Assembly (NCBI GenBank): GCA_902619165.1 | Contig: CACNDI010000002.1 | Coordinates: forward strand, 154,523 to 218,522 | Length of the DNA: 64,000 bases | From: an uncultured Alphaproteobacteria bacterium | Lineage (GTDB): Bacteria; Pseudomonadota; Alphaproteobacteria; Rhodobacterales; Rhodobacteraceae | Reading direction: 5' to 3' | Part shown: positions 25,900-35,840 of the stretch, piece after piece | How positions within the stretch are numbered: the stretch's first letter is position 1 | Layout: each line of letters opens with the position of its first letter | Notes under the pieces: model-generated | The model's database searches: none | Told to the model about the DNA's origin: nothing | The model's input: the letters and a program-made list of their open reading frames with translations, nothing else | Position numbers and translations under genes: made by a program

Positions 25900-27561
25900 T
25901 TATCTTACGTTTAGTCCGAACTTTAATTTATCTTCTGTATTTTTTTGATCCACAGACTCAGGATTGAAGGAAAGTGACTTTTTCCATTGAAATTTAGCCT
26001 CCCTTTTTCTACCCAACATCCATAAGACGTCCCCTAGATGATCGTTTACTATTGGATCTGTAGATTCAATTTCCATCGCCTTTTCTAAATATAACAAGGC
26101 TTTTCCAAAATCTCCTTTTTTGTAATATGCCCAACCTAGAGAGTCAATTATATGATAGCTATCCGGGGACTTCTCAGCTGCCAGTATAATCATTTTTAAA
26201 GCTTGATCTAATTTCTCTTTCCGTTCTAATAAGCTATACCCCATATAATTGAGAACCTGTGGTTGATCTGGGCTCAGTTCTAGAGCACTTATAAAGTCAG
26301 ATTCAGCTAAAGCCCAATTCTTTGACCTTTCAAATGATATCCCCCTCAAGAATAAAATTGGCCAAATAGCCTCAGTATACGTTTCTCTTTTTGCGACTTC
26401 TATTGCTCTGGTGTAGGACTTGATGGCTTCCTGAAACAAGCTCATACTCCGTTGCAGGCTACCATAAGTTTTCAATAACCTGGCGTTTGCATATCCATCA
26501 ATTATAAATTGCTGAATATATTCTAATGCCGTCTCATTACTATCCAATTGCTCGATAGCAAATGAATTTTCAACAATACTGTCCATAAAGAAAACATCGT
26601 CATTTGAAAAGTTATCTAAAATTTCTTTGGATAGCCTATAGTTCCCAGTATCACTAAGTATGGTAGCAAGATTGAATTTCAAGAATGAGCTAGTCGGATC
26701 CGCGAAATTTGCAAGGGATAAGTAAAACGACTTGTTGATAATATTTCCCTCTCCTCGCTGGCTAGATTGTGACCATCTAAAGAATACCTCAGCTATCTGC
26801 TTATAAGGGGTTATTCTGATAGCATCACTAACCCCACCATTAGAAAGCTTGTTTTTGAGGGCTTGTATGTAATACGCGTTATTACTAGCAGACCGAGCCT
26901 TGCTTATTATGCTTTCAGACACTCCGCTTGCTTTATATCTTTGAAAATATTGAACTAAAGCTAAAGCTGACTCGGAGTCAAAAAGAAAATTACTGAATTC
27001 CATATTTTCATAGAGTGTTTTTGCTTGCTCATATTCATTAAAATAGACATAGGCTAATAGTTGATTATAGTTAATAATCTGAAGTTGAGCTTCGTTGGTG
27101 ATACTTATTGAATTGATCAAACGAAAAGCTTCGTCTTTTTTGTTATCAATAATCAAGACCCAAAATTCTGTAATTATCTTAAAAATCTCAGGAAAATTTT
27201 TCTTGTGGCGTTCGAACACTCTTAATATTTCTGACTTTTCTCTCTTTTTTACAGCTTCAGCAAAAATAACTAAATTTGCGACAGGGTAATTAAGTTGAAG
27301 GTCATCAATTTTTCTGGATATTGCTGTTGCAATTTCAAAATTTCCAGCTAAGGCTGCGTATATAATACTTCTCGTGATAATTTCTCGTTCAGAGCCTCCT
27401 CTAGAAATAAGATCTGTATAATAGTAGGAGGCATTTTTGAAATCTCCTTCTTTCTCAGCAAATTGCCCGGCAATATATGAGCCCGAGTTAGCTAGAACAA
27501 TAGTAACCGAAAACTGCCAGAGTATGAAAAAAGCTACAATTAAAAGTTTAAGCAAAGGCAT
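25900..27561 (-). CDS. Secreted tetratricopeptide-repeat protein
   Basis: A protein of about 553 residues with an N-terminal signal-like segment (LLKLLIVAFFILWQFSVTIVLA) and many TPR units, clearest in the C-terminal half (ALEYIQQFIIDGYANARL, ALELSPDQPQVLNYMGYSL, AAEKSPDSYHIIDSLGWAYY, AMEIESTDPIVNDHLGDVLW). Such repeat proteins are scaffolds. In Alphaproteobacteria this family is encoded between ETF-QO and ispE, as here. The frame opens at 27597 inside the ETF-QO gene; I prefer the Met at 27561, 11 bases after that gene ends, where a signal peptide begins. Likely periplasmic; function unknown. Confidence 0.75.
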   Translation of the reverse strand: MPLLKLLIVAFFILWQFSVTIVLANSGSYIAGQFAEKEGDFKNASYYYTDLISRGGSEREIITRSIIYAALAGNFEIATAISRKIDDLQLNYPVANLVIFAEAVKKREKSEILRVFERHKKNFPEIFKIITEFWVLIIDNKKDEAFRLINSISITNEAQLQIINYNQLLAYVYFNEYEQAKTLYENMEFSNFLFDSESALALVQYFQRYKASGVSESIISKARSASNNAYYIQALKNKLSNGGVSDAIRITPYKQIAEVFFRWSQSSQRGEGNIINKSFYLSLANFADPTSSFLKFNLATILSDTGNYRLSKEILDNFSNDDVFFMDSIVENSFAIEQLDSNETALEYIQQFIIDGYANARLLKTYGSLQRSMSLFQEAIKSYTRAIEVAKRETYTEAIWPILFLRGISFERSKNWALAESDFISALELSPDQPQVLNYMGYSLLERKEKLDQALKMIILAAEKSPDSYHIIDSLGWAYYKKGDFGKALLYLEKAMEIESTDPIVNDHLGDVLWMLGRKREAKFQWKKSLSFNPESVDQKNTEDKLKFGLNVR

Positions 27562-27571
27562 ACCAATTAAC

Positions 27572-29213
27572 CTACATATTTGGATAATTTGGACCATCTC
27601 CCCCTTGAGGCGTTTTCCACGTTATATTTTCGCTTGGATCTTTAATATCACATGTTTTGCAATGCACGCAATTTTGTGCGTTTATTTGAAACGTAAAAGA
27701 ATTCTTACGTTTTTCAAGCACTTCATAGACACCTGCAGGACAATACCTTTGAGCAGGCTCAGCAAATAATGGGAGATTTTTTTTGATCGGAATATTTTTA
27801 TTTTTCAAAAACAAATGACAGGGCTGGTTTTCCTCATGATTTGTTCCAGAGAAGCTCACATTTGTCAGTCTATCAAAACTAATCTTTCCATCAGGCTTTG
27901 GATACTCGATTTCTTTAAAGCTTTTTGCTGGCTTGGTGCTTTTTGCGTCACTTTTACCATGTTTCAAAGTGCCAAAAATATTTATCCCGCTTAAGTTTGC
28001 TATCCACATGTCTATTCCGCCAATTATCAATGACGCTAATAAACCGAAACGAGACCAAATGGGCTTAACGTTCTTCACAGGCTTTAAATCTAAACCAACT
28101 TTCCCATCCTTTATCTCTTTATCATATTCCTTAAGTTCAGTATTTTGGAAGCCTTCTTTTATAGCTTTACATGCTATCTCTGCTGCAGTGATCCCAGACA
28201 GCATTGCATTATGGTTTCCCTTTATTCGCGGAACATTTACCAGACCTGCAGAACACCCTAGTATTAAACCACCAGGGAAAGCAAGCTTCGGAATCGACTG
28301 ATATCCTCCTTCAGTTATAGCCCTTGCTCCGTAGGATATTCTTTTCCCTCCCTCAAGAATTCCTTTAATCATAGGATGATGCTTAAATTTTTGAAACTCC
28401 ATATATGGAAAGACATGGGGATTTTCGTAGTTTAAGTGAACAACGAACCCTAGATAAATTTGATTGTTTTCCGCATGATAGCAGAATGATCCACCTCCTG
28501 CATTGCCTCCTAATGGCCATCCCATGGAGTGAAGCACTTTACCCTCTTTATGAAATTTTGGGTCTATTTCCCAAATCTCTTTCATTCCGAGCCCGTATTT
28601 TTGTGGTTGGCTTTGTGCATCTAATTTATATTTTTCAACAAGGATTTTAGTTAAAGAGCCTCTTACCCCTTCGCTAAGTAGAACATACTTACCTAAGACT
28701 TCCATACCAGGCTCATATCCCTCTGTTTTATTTCCGTCTTTATCTAAGCCAAACTCGCCAGCAATAACTCCAATAACTTCTCCACCGCTACCAAAAACCA
28801 CATTGCTGCAGGCCATACCCGGGAATATATCTACGCCTAGGCTCTCTGCTTGCCCTGCTAACCACCGACACACATTTCCCATAGATACGATATAATTTCC
28901 ATGATTATTCATCAGCGGGGGAAGTAAAAAATTAGGAATTTTGACCTGCCCAGCTGGGCCAAAAAGGTAAAAGAGATCTTCACTAACTTTTGTACGAATG
29001 GGGATATCAGTTTCTTTCCAGTTAGGTATCAGCAAATCTATACCTGACGTGTCCAAAACTGCTCCTGATAAAATATGCGCACCTATTTCTGATCCCTTTT
29101 CTAGAACAACGACACTAAGTTCGGGGTCAATTTGCTTAGCTTTAATTGCAGCTGACAAACCGGCTGGCCCCCCCCCCGACAATAACCAAATCATAGTCAA
29201 TTTTCTCTCTCAT
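27572..29213 (-). CDS. etfQO: Electron transfer flavoprotein-ubiquinone oxidoreductase (frame broken near the 5' end)
   Basis: The main frame encodes a near-complete ETF-QO: FAD loop GGGPAGLSAAI, ubiquinone/FAD segments such as GSFCYHAENNQIYLGFV, and a C-terminal 4Fe-4S site (CPAGVYEV, CVHCKTCDIKDP). It passes electrons from ETF, reduced by acyl-CoA dehydrogenases, to ubiquinone. The expected N terminus MREKIDYDLVIV starts at ATG 29213 in another frame; a run of ten G (minus strand, 29168-29177) joins the two. Nine G would give one 547-codon frame reading VIVGGGPAGL. The break is probably a sequencing or assembly slip, less probably real slippage. Confidence 0.9.
29168..29177 (-). repeat. Ten-base G homopolymer causing the ETF-QO frame break
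   Basis: Ten consecutive C on the plus strand, read as G on the minus strand, exactly over the codons for the dinucleotide-binding GGGPAG loop. The total from ATG 29213 to the stop is 1642 bases, one more than a multiple of three. Such a long G run stands out in this AT-rich sequence and is prone to length errors in sequencing and to slippage in cells. Confidence 0.85.
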
Positions 29214-29340
29214 ATCTTACCTTTTACCCTCAGAATACTTTCACGATGTTTTCAATTAAATAACATATAGTTTTTTCTGAATAAAGGTGTAAAAAAAACA
29301 AATAAAATGTTATTATATTTTTTTTTAGCGTGAAAAAAAT

Positions 29341-29811
29341 ATGGAAAAAATTCCTTTAACCAAAAACGGCTACGGTAGGCTCGAAGAAGAACTTCGTAAA
29401 CTTAAAGCAGATGATAGGCCAAATATTATTAAAGCTATATCTGAAGCGCGGGAATTAGGTGATTTATCTGAGAATGCCGAATACCATTCAGCAAGAGAAA
29501 AACAATCGTTCATTGAGGGCAGAATAAAGGAGTTGGAAGCTGTAATATCGCTAGCAGAAGTAATTGATGTTTCTAAGCTTAATGGTGCTATAAAATTTGG
29601 AGCTAAGACAACTTTATTTTTGGAGGAGACAGAAAAAGAAGTTGAGTATCAAATCGTGGGAGAGGCTGAAGCAGATCTAGAGAAAGGCCTGCTTAACATA
29701 AATTCGCCTCTAGCCAGAGCACTAATCGGTAAAGAAGAGGGAGATGAAGTGGAGGTCAATACACCAGGAGGGACCAAACACTATGAAATAATTAAGATCG
29801 AATATAACTAA
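29341..29811 (+). CDS. greA: Transcription elongation factor GreA
   Basis: The 156-residue protein has the N-terminal coiled coil beginning [20 protein letters not shown] and the acidic tip [20 protein letters not shown], and the C-terminal FKBP-like domain with the [16 protein letters not shown] signature. GreA rescues backtracked RNA polymerase by stimulating transcript cleavage. It is monocistronic here, with about 127 AT-rich upstream bases and convergent with pheT. Confidence 0.95.
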   Translation: MEKIPLTKNGYGRLEEELRKLKADDRPNIIKAISEARELGDLSENAEYHSAREKQSFIEGRIKELEAVISLAEVIDVSKLNGAIKFGAKTTLFLEETEKEVEYQIVGEAEADLEKGLLNINSPLARALIGKEEGDEVEVNTPGGTKHYEIIKIEYN

Positions 29812-29820
29812 TCACATATG

Positions 29821-32223
29821 TTATGACTTTAAAATTCCACTAACTTTTTCACTGACTTCACTAATTATATCCTTACACATTTTCTCTATCTCAGAGTCAT
29901 TAAGAGTTTTCTCTAAAGGCTGAAATTTAACTCTGATTGAAAGAGACTTTTTTCTCTCCTCTTTTTCCACTTCCCCTTGGAAGACATCGACAATATTTAT
30001 TTTGTCGATCAGAGGATTTTTCAAGGAAATAATAGTTTTCTTTACTGCTCCATATTCAGTCTTTTCATCAATCAGGAAAGAAAAGTCCCTTTCGATAGGT
30101 TGCAAATTACTCAAAATAAGAGCATCTCTCGTAATCTTTTTTTTCTTTGGGAAAGGTATATTATCTAGATAGATGGTGAAGCAATTTATTCGTTCTTTAA
30201 TAGCATAATTTTTAGCAATGAGTGGACTAACTTCACCAAATATTGCCACAGTCTTATTTCCAAGCATAACCTTGGCTGACCTTTTTGGATGAAGGAATTC
30301 TGGAGCATCTCTTTCAAGTTTAAGGCTGTCCACTTTTAGGTTTAAATATCCTAATAATTTAAATAGATCTTTTTTTATATCAAAAATATCAAAAGGTCTT
30401 ATTTCCTTGTAAAGATTGAAGTTACTTTTACTACCAGACAAGACTGCAGAAATTTGGTAGGTTTCATCGCCAACTTGGTTGCTCTCAAAACAATAGCCTT
30501 GTTCGAATATTGCGAGACTTTTAATACCCTTAGCCTGATTTTTCTCTACTATTTTTATTAAGCCTGGTAAAAGCGACTGTCGCATGTGCGTCATTTCACT
30601 GCTAATTGGATTTATAAGTGTAATTTCCTTTGTTGACTTGCCACTAAATCGTTCAACTGACTTCTTGTCGATAAAGCTATATGACAAGCACTCCATATAA
30701 CCTAAAGAAGTACAGACCCTTCTAGCTAGGTTTTGCCTGCTTTGACCGTCTGTTAAAAGAGGTTTTAAAACCCCCTCTTTCCTGGTCATTGGAATACTGG
30801 GCAAGTTTGCTAATGAATTTATCCTTGCGACCTCTTCGATTATATCTACCTCGCCATGTACATCTGGTCTCCACGCAGGAACTATTATTTCAACTTTGTT
30901 TTCCACTTCCTTTACTGAAAAACCAAGGGACTTTAGTATTTCAAATTGTCTTGCCTTATTTACTTCAATTCCTATCAATTGATTTACTTTTTTAGGATCA
31001 AAAATAATTTTTTTCTCAAAAGATGGCATTGACCCAGCGATAATAATATCTGAAGCTTCGCCTCCACATAAATCTAATATCATCTTTGTAGCAATATGTG
31101 ATCCAGATAAAGTAAAGCTCGGATCAACACCCCTTTCAAAACGATATCTAGCGTCCGAATTTATCTGAAGTTTCCGACCTGTTGCTGCTATTGATATTGG
31201 ATCGAAAAAAGCAGCCTCTAACAACACATTTTTTGTTTCGTCCGACACGGCACTTTTCTTACCTCCTATGATGCCTCCAAGAGATACGATTTCTTTTTCA
31301 TCTGTTATTACAATCATTCCTTCATTTAACTCATATATTTTATCATCAAGAGCATGAAATTTCTCTCCCTCAAAAGATCTTCTAACCGTTAAACCACCAG
31401 AGAGTTTATCAGCGTCGAAGACGTGTAGAGGTCTTGCTCTATCAAATGTAAGATAATTTGTAATATCAACTAATGCTGAGATTGGATTAAGCCCAATACT
31501 AATTAAACGATTTCTGAGCCATTGTGGAGACTCCCCATTTTGTACGCTTCGTAAATATCGGCCCACAAAAAAAGGACATTCTTTTGAAGAAACCGCTTGG
31601 TCTAAATTAATATTTAAATGTGGCTTAAAAATTCCTTCAACATTGGGTATTTTGCTAACACGTAATTTTCCGATACCACTAGCCGAGAGATCTCTAGCAA
31701 TTCCATAAATACCTAATGCGTCAGGTCTATTTGGGGTAATTGCGATTTCGAAAATTATTTTTTCATCTCCAACTAATTCGGAAAACAGCGTCCCCACTTC
31801 AGTTTCAGAGGGTAGCTCTATAATTCCTTCGTGTTCATCTGAAATTTCTAATTCCTTTTCTGAACACATCATTCCCTCACTTTTTACATCTCTTATCTTT
31901 GAGGCTTTTAGGTTGATATTTAATCCAGGTATAAAATCACCTGGCTTTGCAACCACTACTTTCATGCCATTCTTAACATTTGGTGCTCCACAAACTATTT
32001 TTAATATCCCAGTGCCTGAATCAACATCACATACTTTCAATTTGTCGGCATTTGGGTGTTTTTCAACTTTTAAGATTTCTCCTACGGACAATTGCCCCAA
32101 ACGCTTTCTAGGGTCTATGAGGGACTCAACTTCTAATCCTGTGTCGGTAAGAATGTCCCCAACTTCATCAGCAGACAAATCTGTCTCCAGGTAATCCTTA
32201 AGCCATGAAAAAGAAAACTTCAT
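29821..32223 (-). CDS. pheT: Phenylalanyl-tRNA synthetase subunit beta
   Basis: The 800-residue protein has the usual domain order: N-terminal tRNA-binding OB fold (about 38-150, HPNADKLKVCDVD and VCGAPNV), B3/B4 editing domain (about 210-380), B5 domain, catalytic-like core, and the C-terminal anticodon-binding FDX-ACB domain (about 705-800). It pairs with PheS as an alpha2-beta2 enzyme charging tRNA-Phe. It follows pheS by 22 bases. Confidence 0.96.
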   Translation of the reverse strand: MKFSFSWLKDYLETDLSADEVGDILTDTGLEVESLIDPRKRLGQLSVGEILKVEKHPNADKLKVCDVDSGTGILKIVCGAPNVKNGMKVVVAKPGDFIPGLNINLKASKIRDVKSEGMMCSEKELEISDEHEGIIELPSETEVGTLFSELVGDEKIIFEIAITPNRPDALGIYGIARDLSASGIGKLRVSKIPNVEGIFKPHLNINLDQAVSSKECPFFVGRYLRSVQNGESPQWLRNRLISIGLNPISALVDITNYLTFDRARPLHVFDADKLSGGLTVRRSFEGEKFHALDDKIYELNEGMIVITDEKEIVSLGGIIGGKKSAVSDETKNVLLEAAFFDPISIAATGRKLQINSDARYRFERGVDPSFTLSGSHIATKMILDLCGGEASDIIIAGSMPSFEKKIIFDPKKVNQLIGIEVNKARQFEILKSLGFSVKEVENKVEIIVPAWRPDVHGEVDIIEEVARINSLANLPSIPMTRKEGVLKPLLTDGQSRQNLARRVCTSLGYMECLSYSFIDKKSVERFSGKSTKEITLINPISSEMTHMRQSLLPGLIKIVEKNQAKGIKSLAIFEQGYCFESNQVGDETYQISAVLSGSKSNFNLYKEIRPFDIFDIKKDLFKLLGYLNLKVDSLKLERDAPEFLHPKRSAKVMLGNKTVAIFGEVSPLIAKNYAIKERINCFTIYLDNIPFPKKKKITRDALILSNLQPIERDFSFLIDEKTEYGAVKKTIISLKNPLIDKINIVDVFQGEVEKEERKKSLSIRVKFQPLEKTLNDSEIEKMCKDIISEVSEKVSGILKS

Positions 32224-32245
32224 ATTAAAACTTCCACTCTAATGT

Positions 32246-33334
32246 TTATCCACTAAGTTTATCATAGAGATTGGAACTTTTTTCTGCCGCAAAACCATAG
32301 TGTTTTAACCATCTCATATCATTATCGAAGAATGATCTAAGATCAGGCATACCATACTTTAGCATCGCGAGCCTATCTATCCCCATTCCAAATGCAAACC
32401 CCTGAAACTTTTTACTATCAACGTTAGCTGCCTCCAAGACATTAGGGTGTACCATTCCGCTACCTAATATTTCCATCCAGTCGTCTCCTTTTCCAACAAC
32501 TAAGGAGTTTTCAACCCAGGAACACCTTATATCAACTTCCGCAGATGGCTCCGTGAAGGGGAAATGACTCGCGCGAAATCTAAGTTCTATACTATCTAGC
32601 TCAAAAAAAGCCTTACAAAACTCAACCAAAACCCATTTTAAGTTTGACATAGAGATATCTTCACCTATCGCTAAACCTTCAATCTGATGAAACATTGGTG
32701 TATGGGTGAGATCGTAATCCGATCTATATACCCGTCCAGGTGCGATAATTCTACAAGGTGCTCCGTGTTTTTCCATGAATCTTACTTGTACTGGGCTAGT
32801 ATGCGTTCTAAGAACATTAGGTGAACCATTTTCCTTAATGATCTCATCACCGGGATCGATATAAAAAGTATCAAACTCCTGACGAGCTGGATGATCAGGA
32901 GGAATATTAAGTGAATCAAAATTGTACCAGTCGCTTTCAATTTGGGGTCCTTCAGCTACGGAAAATCCCAGGTCTGAGAAAATTGATATGATTTCTTCTG
33001 TAACTCTGCTTACCGGGTGCATCAGGCCTGAATTCATCTCTCTGGGGTCTTGAGAGATATCAAGCCATTCCGCATCCATTCTGGCTTCAATCTCCTTATT
33101 CAGTAAGATTTCTCTTCTCTCTTTTATAGCCTCCTCCAGAGATTGCTTGAGATTGTTATACTCTGGAGATTTTATTTGTCGCTCTCTAGCTTCCATTTGA
33201 CCCAAGGATCTCAAGAGGTTAGAAATCTCCCCCTTTTTACCAAGAAGCTTGATCCTAACCTGTTCAAGATCGTTAACCGAGTGAGCATTCTTAACTAGCC
33301 CTAAATACTTGCTATTTTCTAATGAAATTTCCAT
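32246..33334 (-). CDS. pheS: Phenylalanyl-tRNA synthetase subunit alpha
   Basis: The 362-residue class II synthetase subunit has an N-terminal coiled coil (about 1-90), motif 2 at [21 protein letters not shown], and motif 3 in [14 protein letters not shown]. It holds the Phe and ATP sites. It lies 58 bases after rplT, so rpmI-rplT-pheS-pheT look like one transcription unit, as in many bacteria. Confidence 0.96.
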   Translation of the reverse strand: MEISLENSKYLGLVKNAHSVNDLEQVRIKLLGKKGEISNLLRSLGQMEARERQIKSPEYNNLKQSLEEAIKERREILLNKEIEARMDAEWLDISQDPREMNSGLMHPVSRVTEEIISIFSDLGFSVAEGPQIESDWYNFDSLNIPPDHPARQEFDTFYIDPGDEIIKENGSPNVLRTHTSPVQVRFMEKHGAPCRIIAPGRVYRSDYDLTHTPMFHQIEGLAIGEDISMSNLKWVLVEFCKAFFELDSIELRFRASHFPFTEPSAEVDIRCSWVENSLVVGKGDDWMEILGSGMVHPNVLEAANVDSKKFQGFAFGMGIDRLAMLKYGMPDLRSFFDNDMRWLKHYGFAAEKSSNLYDKLSG

Positions 33335-33392
33335 AGACAGATCTAAGATTTATCATAAGAACATTTTGTACCGAATGAAATCGGTCATGTTA

Positions 33393-33755
33393 CTAGTTTA
33401 GCGCGCCTTGTGCACGAGATACTATCTGTCCAAAAGCTTTTGGGTCATGTACAGCAATGTCTGCTAGAACTTTTCTATCAAGATTGATGCCAGCTTTATC
33501 CAGTCCATGTATAAACTTGGAATAATTGAGATTGCTGTCTATTTGCCTTACAGCAGCGTTCAATCTCTGTATCCAGAGCCCTCTAAAAACACGCTTCCTA
33601 ACCTTACGATCTCTGGTAGCGTACTGCATAGCTCTGTCGACAGCTTGTTTAGCCGTTCTAAAGTTCCTACTTCTTGCGCCATAGTACCCTTTAGCCGCCT
33701 TTACCACCTTCCGATGTCTCGCGTGCGTTACCACCCCTGATTTAACTCTGGTCAA
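33393..33755 (-). CDS. rplT: 50S ribosomal protein L20
   Basis: The 120-residue basic protein starts [20 protein letters not shown] and contains [18 protein letters not shown], matching L20, an early 23S rRNA-binding assembly protein. The start codon is TTG at 33755, eight bases after AGGAGG, an unusual start for a ribosomal protein. It follows rpmI by 12 bases. In other bacteria L20 represses its own operon by binding the leader mRNA. Confidence 0.96.
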   Translation of the reverse strand: MTRVKSGVVTHARHRKVVKAAKGYYGARSRNFRTAKQAVDRAMQYATRDRKVRKRVFRGLWIQRLNAAVRQIDSNLNYSKFIHGLDKAGINLDRKVLADIAVHDPKAFGQIVSRAQGALN

Positions 33756-33767
33756 CTATTAATCCTC

Positions 33768-33968
33768 CTACCTAGAATAAGGCATATAAGATTTAACAAT
33801 ATTTTCATCTGCCTTACACAACGTTGTTGTGCCTCTCGCGTTTCGTATGAATTTGCTCGATCTTTTTATCATACCGTGCCTTTTCCCCGCCTGAGCAGAT
33901 TTCACGCGCCCGGTCGCCGTCACTTTAAACCGCTTTTTAGCACCTGATTTTGTTTTCATCTTAGGCAT
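33768..33968 (-). CDS. rpmI: 50S ribosomal protein L35
   Basis: A 66-residue very basic protein, [19 protein letters not shown] then [18 protein letters not shown], the L35 signature. It is the first gene of rpmI-rplT(-pheST). A 20-base dyad lies 13 bases before its ATG. Confidence 0.96.
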   Translation of the reverse strand: MPKMKTKSGAKKRFKVTATGRVKSAQAGKRHGMIKRSSKFIRNARGTTTLCKADENIVKSYMPYSR

Positions 33969-33980
33969 TTAATTTTCTCT

Positions 33981-34000
33981 ACACATTGGTTCCAACGTGT
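33981..34000 (-). promoter_or_regulatory. Hairpin/dyad in the rpmI leader
   Basis: Arms of nine bases (ACACGTTGG and CCAATGTGT on the minus strand) with one mismatched pair and two central bases form a near-perfect 20-base dyad just upstream of the rpmI ribosome-binding region. There is no following T run, so it is not an ordinary terminator for pyk. It could be a leader hairpin for L20 autoregulation or a DNA operator. Confidence 0.4.
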
Positions 34001-34047
34001 TTATAGGGATATTCTAATAACTATACAAGCATTTCTTTATATTTTTC

Positions 34048-35493
34048 TCAAAAATCATCAAAGTTTTCTTCTAAAGACACCACCCTTAATATGTTTGTTG
34101 ATCCAGGTGTATTGAATGGCACACCTGCAATAACAATGATTAGATCTTTGCCTGAAGCAAAGTCGAATAACTTAGCTGCTTTAACAGCATTCATTACTGC
34201 CCTCTTAAATCGATCTACAGGTGTGGTAACCGCGCAATGCAACCCCCAAAACAAGGTTAGTTTCCTAGCTGTTTCTGTATATGGAGTTAGTGCAATTATT
34301 GGTGCTCGAGGTCTTTCCCGAGATGCAAGCTCAGCTGTTGTTCCACCATGAGTAAAGCAACAAATAACCTTCACGTTTATGTTATCAGCTACCTCTCTCG
34401 CAGCAACAGTTATTGCATTTGAAACTCCTTCTTTCGAAACTGATCTCGAGGTTTCCAAGTTTTGGAAGTACAAAGGGTCTTTTTCAGTTTCAACGGCGAT
34501 TTTATCTACTGCTTCTATAACTTTCTCTGGATGAATGCCTATTGCTGTTTCGGCTGACAGCATTACTGCATCTACGCCATCATATATTGCCTGCGCTACA
34601 TCCGACACTTCAGCTCGGGTTGGTGTAGTCGAATGAATCATACTTTCCATCATCTGTGTTGCTACGATTACAGGCTTTCCCATCTGACGTGATTTCATTA
34701 CTAGTTTTTTTTGAACAGGTGGGACCGCTTCAATTGGCAATTCAACACCAAGGTCTCCCCGTGCCACCATAATTCCATCGGCAGAATCAATAATCGAGTC
34801 AAAAACTCTAACTGCAGCAGGTTTCTCGATTTTTGCAATAATGCCTGCCCTTCCCTTTAATAACTTTTTTACATTGACTATATCTTTCGCTCTCTGTACG
34901 AAAGATAACCCGATCCAGTCTACTCCAAGACCACAAACAAACTCCAAGTCTTGCTTGTCTTTTTCTGTTAAAGGAGCGAGGTCTAAAATAGTATCTGGGC
35001 AATTAACCCCTTTTCTGTCTGAAATAATTCCATCATTCAAAACAGTGCACTCTATTCTCTTTTCTAATGCTTTACTTACTTGCATAGCAACCTTACCATC
35101 GTCAATCAGTAGCTTATCTCCCTTTTTTACTGACTGGAATATCTTGGGGTGCGGTAGACAAACTCGTTCTTTATTTCCCAGCCTTTCTATTAGATCAAAA
35201 CAAAACTTTTGTCCTGACTCCAAACTTGACTTTGCACCCTTAAAATCACCACATCTCAGCTTTGGACCCTGTAGATCGGCCAGAATACATATTGGTCTCG
35301 AAAATTCTTTCTCTAAATCTCTTAAGATATTGTGTCTTCTTTCCACAGCTGAATGATCACCATGGGACATATTTAATCTGAAAATATCTGCCCCTGCCAA
35401 AAACATTTTTCTAATTTCCAATTCAGTGTCTGAGGCAGGACCCAGAGTAGCTACTATTTTTACTTTACGGTTTCTATGAAGTTGCTTTTTCAT
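34048..35493 (-). CDS. pyk: Pyruvate kinase
   Basis: The 481-residue TIM-barrel enzyme has KIVATLGPAS at the start, FRLNMSHGDH, the catalytic lysine in AGIIAKIEKP, GIMVARGDLGVELP, and TQMMESMIHSTTPTRAEVSDVA. It converts PEP and ADP to pyruvate and ATP. Alone on the minus strand, 79 bases upstream of rpmI; divergent from the DUF1244 gene. Confidence 0.95.
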   Translation of the reverse strand: MKKQLHRNRKVKIVATLGPASDTELEIRKMFLAGADIFRLNMSHGDHSAVERRHNILRDLEKEFSRPICILADLQGPKLRCGDFKGAKSSLESGQKFCFDLIERLGNKERVCLPHPKIFQSVKKGDKLLIDDGKVAMQVSKALEKRIECTVLNDGIISDRKGVNCPDTILDLAPLTEKDKQDLEFVCGLGVDWIGLSFVQRAKDIVNVKKLLKGRAGIIAKIEKPAAVRVFDSIIDSADGIMVARGDLGVELPIEAVPPVQKKLVMKSRQMGKPVIVATQMMESMIHSTTPTRAEVSDVAQAIYDGVDAVMLSAETAIGIHPEKVIEAVDKIAVETEKDPLYFQNLETSRSVSKEGVSNAITVAAREVADNINVKVICCFTHGGTTAELASRERPRAPIIALTPYTETARKLTLFWGLHCAVTTPVDRFKRAVMNAVKAAKLFDFASGKDLIIVIAGVPFNTPGSTNILRVVSLEENFDDF

Positions 35494-35578
35494 TTATATG
35501 CTCGATATTTTTAATTTTTCTGTAGAATAGAGAATTATAAAAAATAAAAAACTTTTTTTTGATTTATGAGCAAGACAA

Positions 35579-35824
35579 ATGAATAATAAAAACTTAGAAA
35601 AAATTGAAAGCCAAACTTTCAGAAGATTAATCTCTCATTTGCAGAGTAGAACTGATGTACAAAATATAGACATAATGAACTTAACAGGGTTTTGTAGAAA
35701 TTGTTTATACAAATGGATGCATGAAGCTGCTAGCGGATCGGATGAAGCCTTATCGGTCGAGGAGGCTCAAGAGTATGTATATGGCATGCCTTATGATGAC
35801 TGGAAGAAAAAGTTCCAGAAATAA
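35579..35824 (+). CDS. DUF1244 family protein
   Basis: An 81-residue protein matching DUF1244: FRRLISHLQSRTDVQNIDIMNL, then the conserved GFCRNCLYKWM with two cysteines, and the C-terminal EAQEYVYGMPYDDWKKK. The family is small, common in Proteobacteria, and its function is unknown. Single gene, 16 bases before the end of the convergent aminotransferase gene. Confidence 0.85.
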   Translation: MNNKNLEKIESQTFRRLISHLQSRTDVQNIDIMNLTGFCRNCLYKWMHEAASGSDEALSVEEAQEYVYGMPYDDWKKKFQK

Positions 35825-35840
35825 CTGAATCTATAAAAAT

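Noticed and set aside
27572..29200. ETF-QO read as a gene starting MTMIWLLSGGGPAG
   Set aside because: That N terminus is an out-of-frame reading; the proper MREKIDYDLVIV start lies in the other frame and joins if one G is removed.
29259..29314. AATAACAT/ATGTTATT inverted repeat upstream of greA
   Set aside because: Eight AT-only pairs separated by about 40 bases in a very AT-rich gap are expected by chance.
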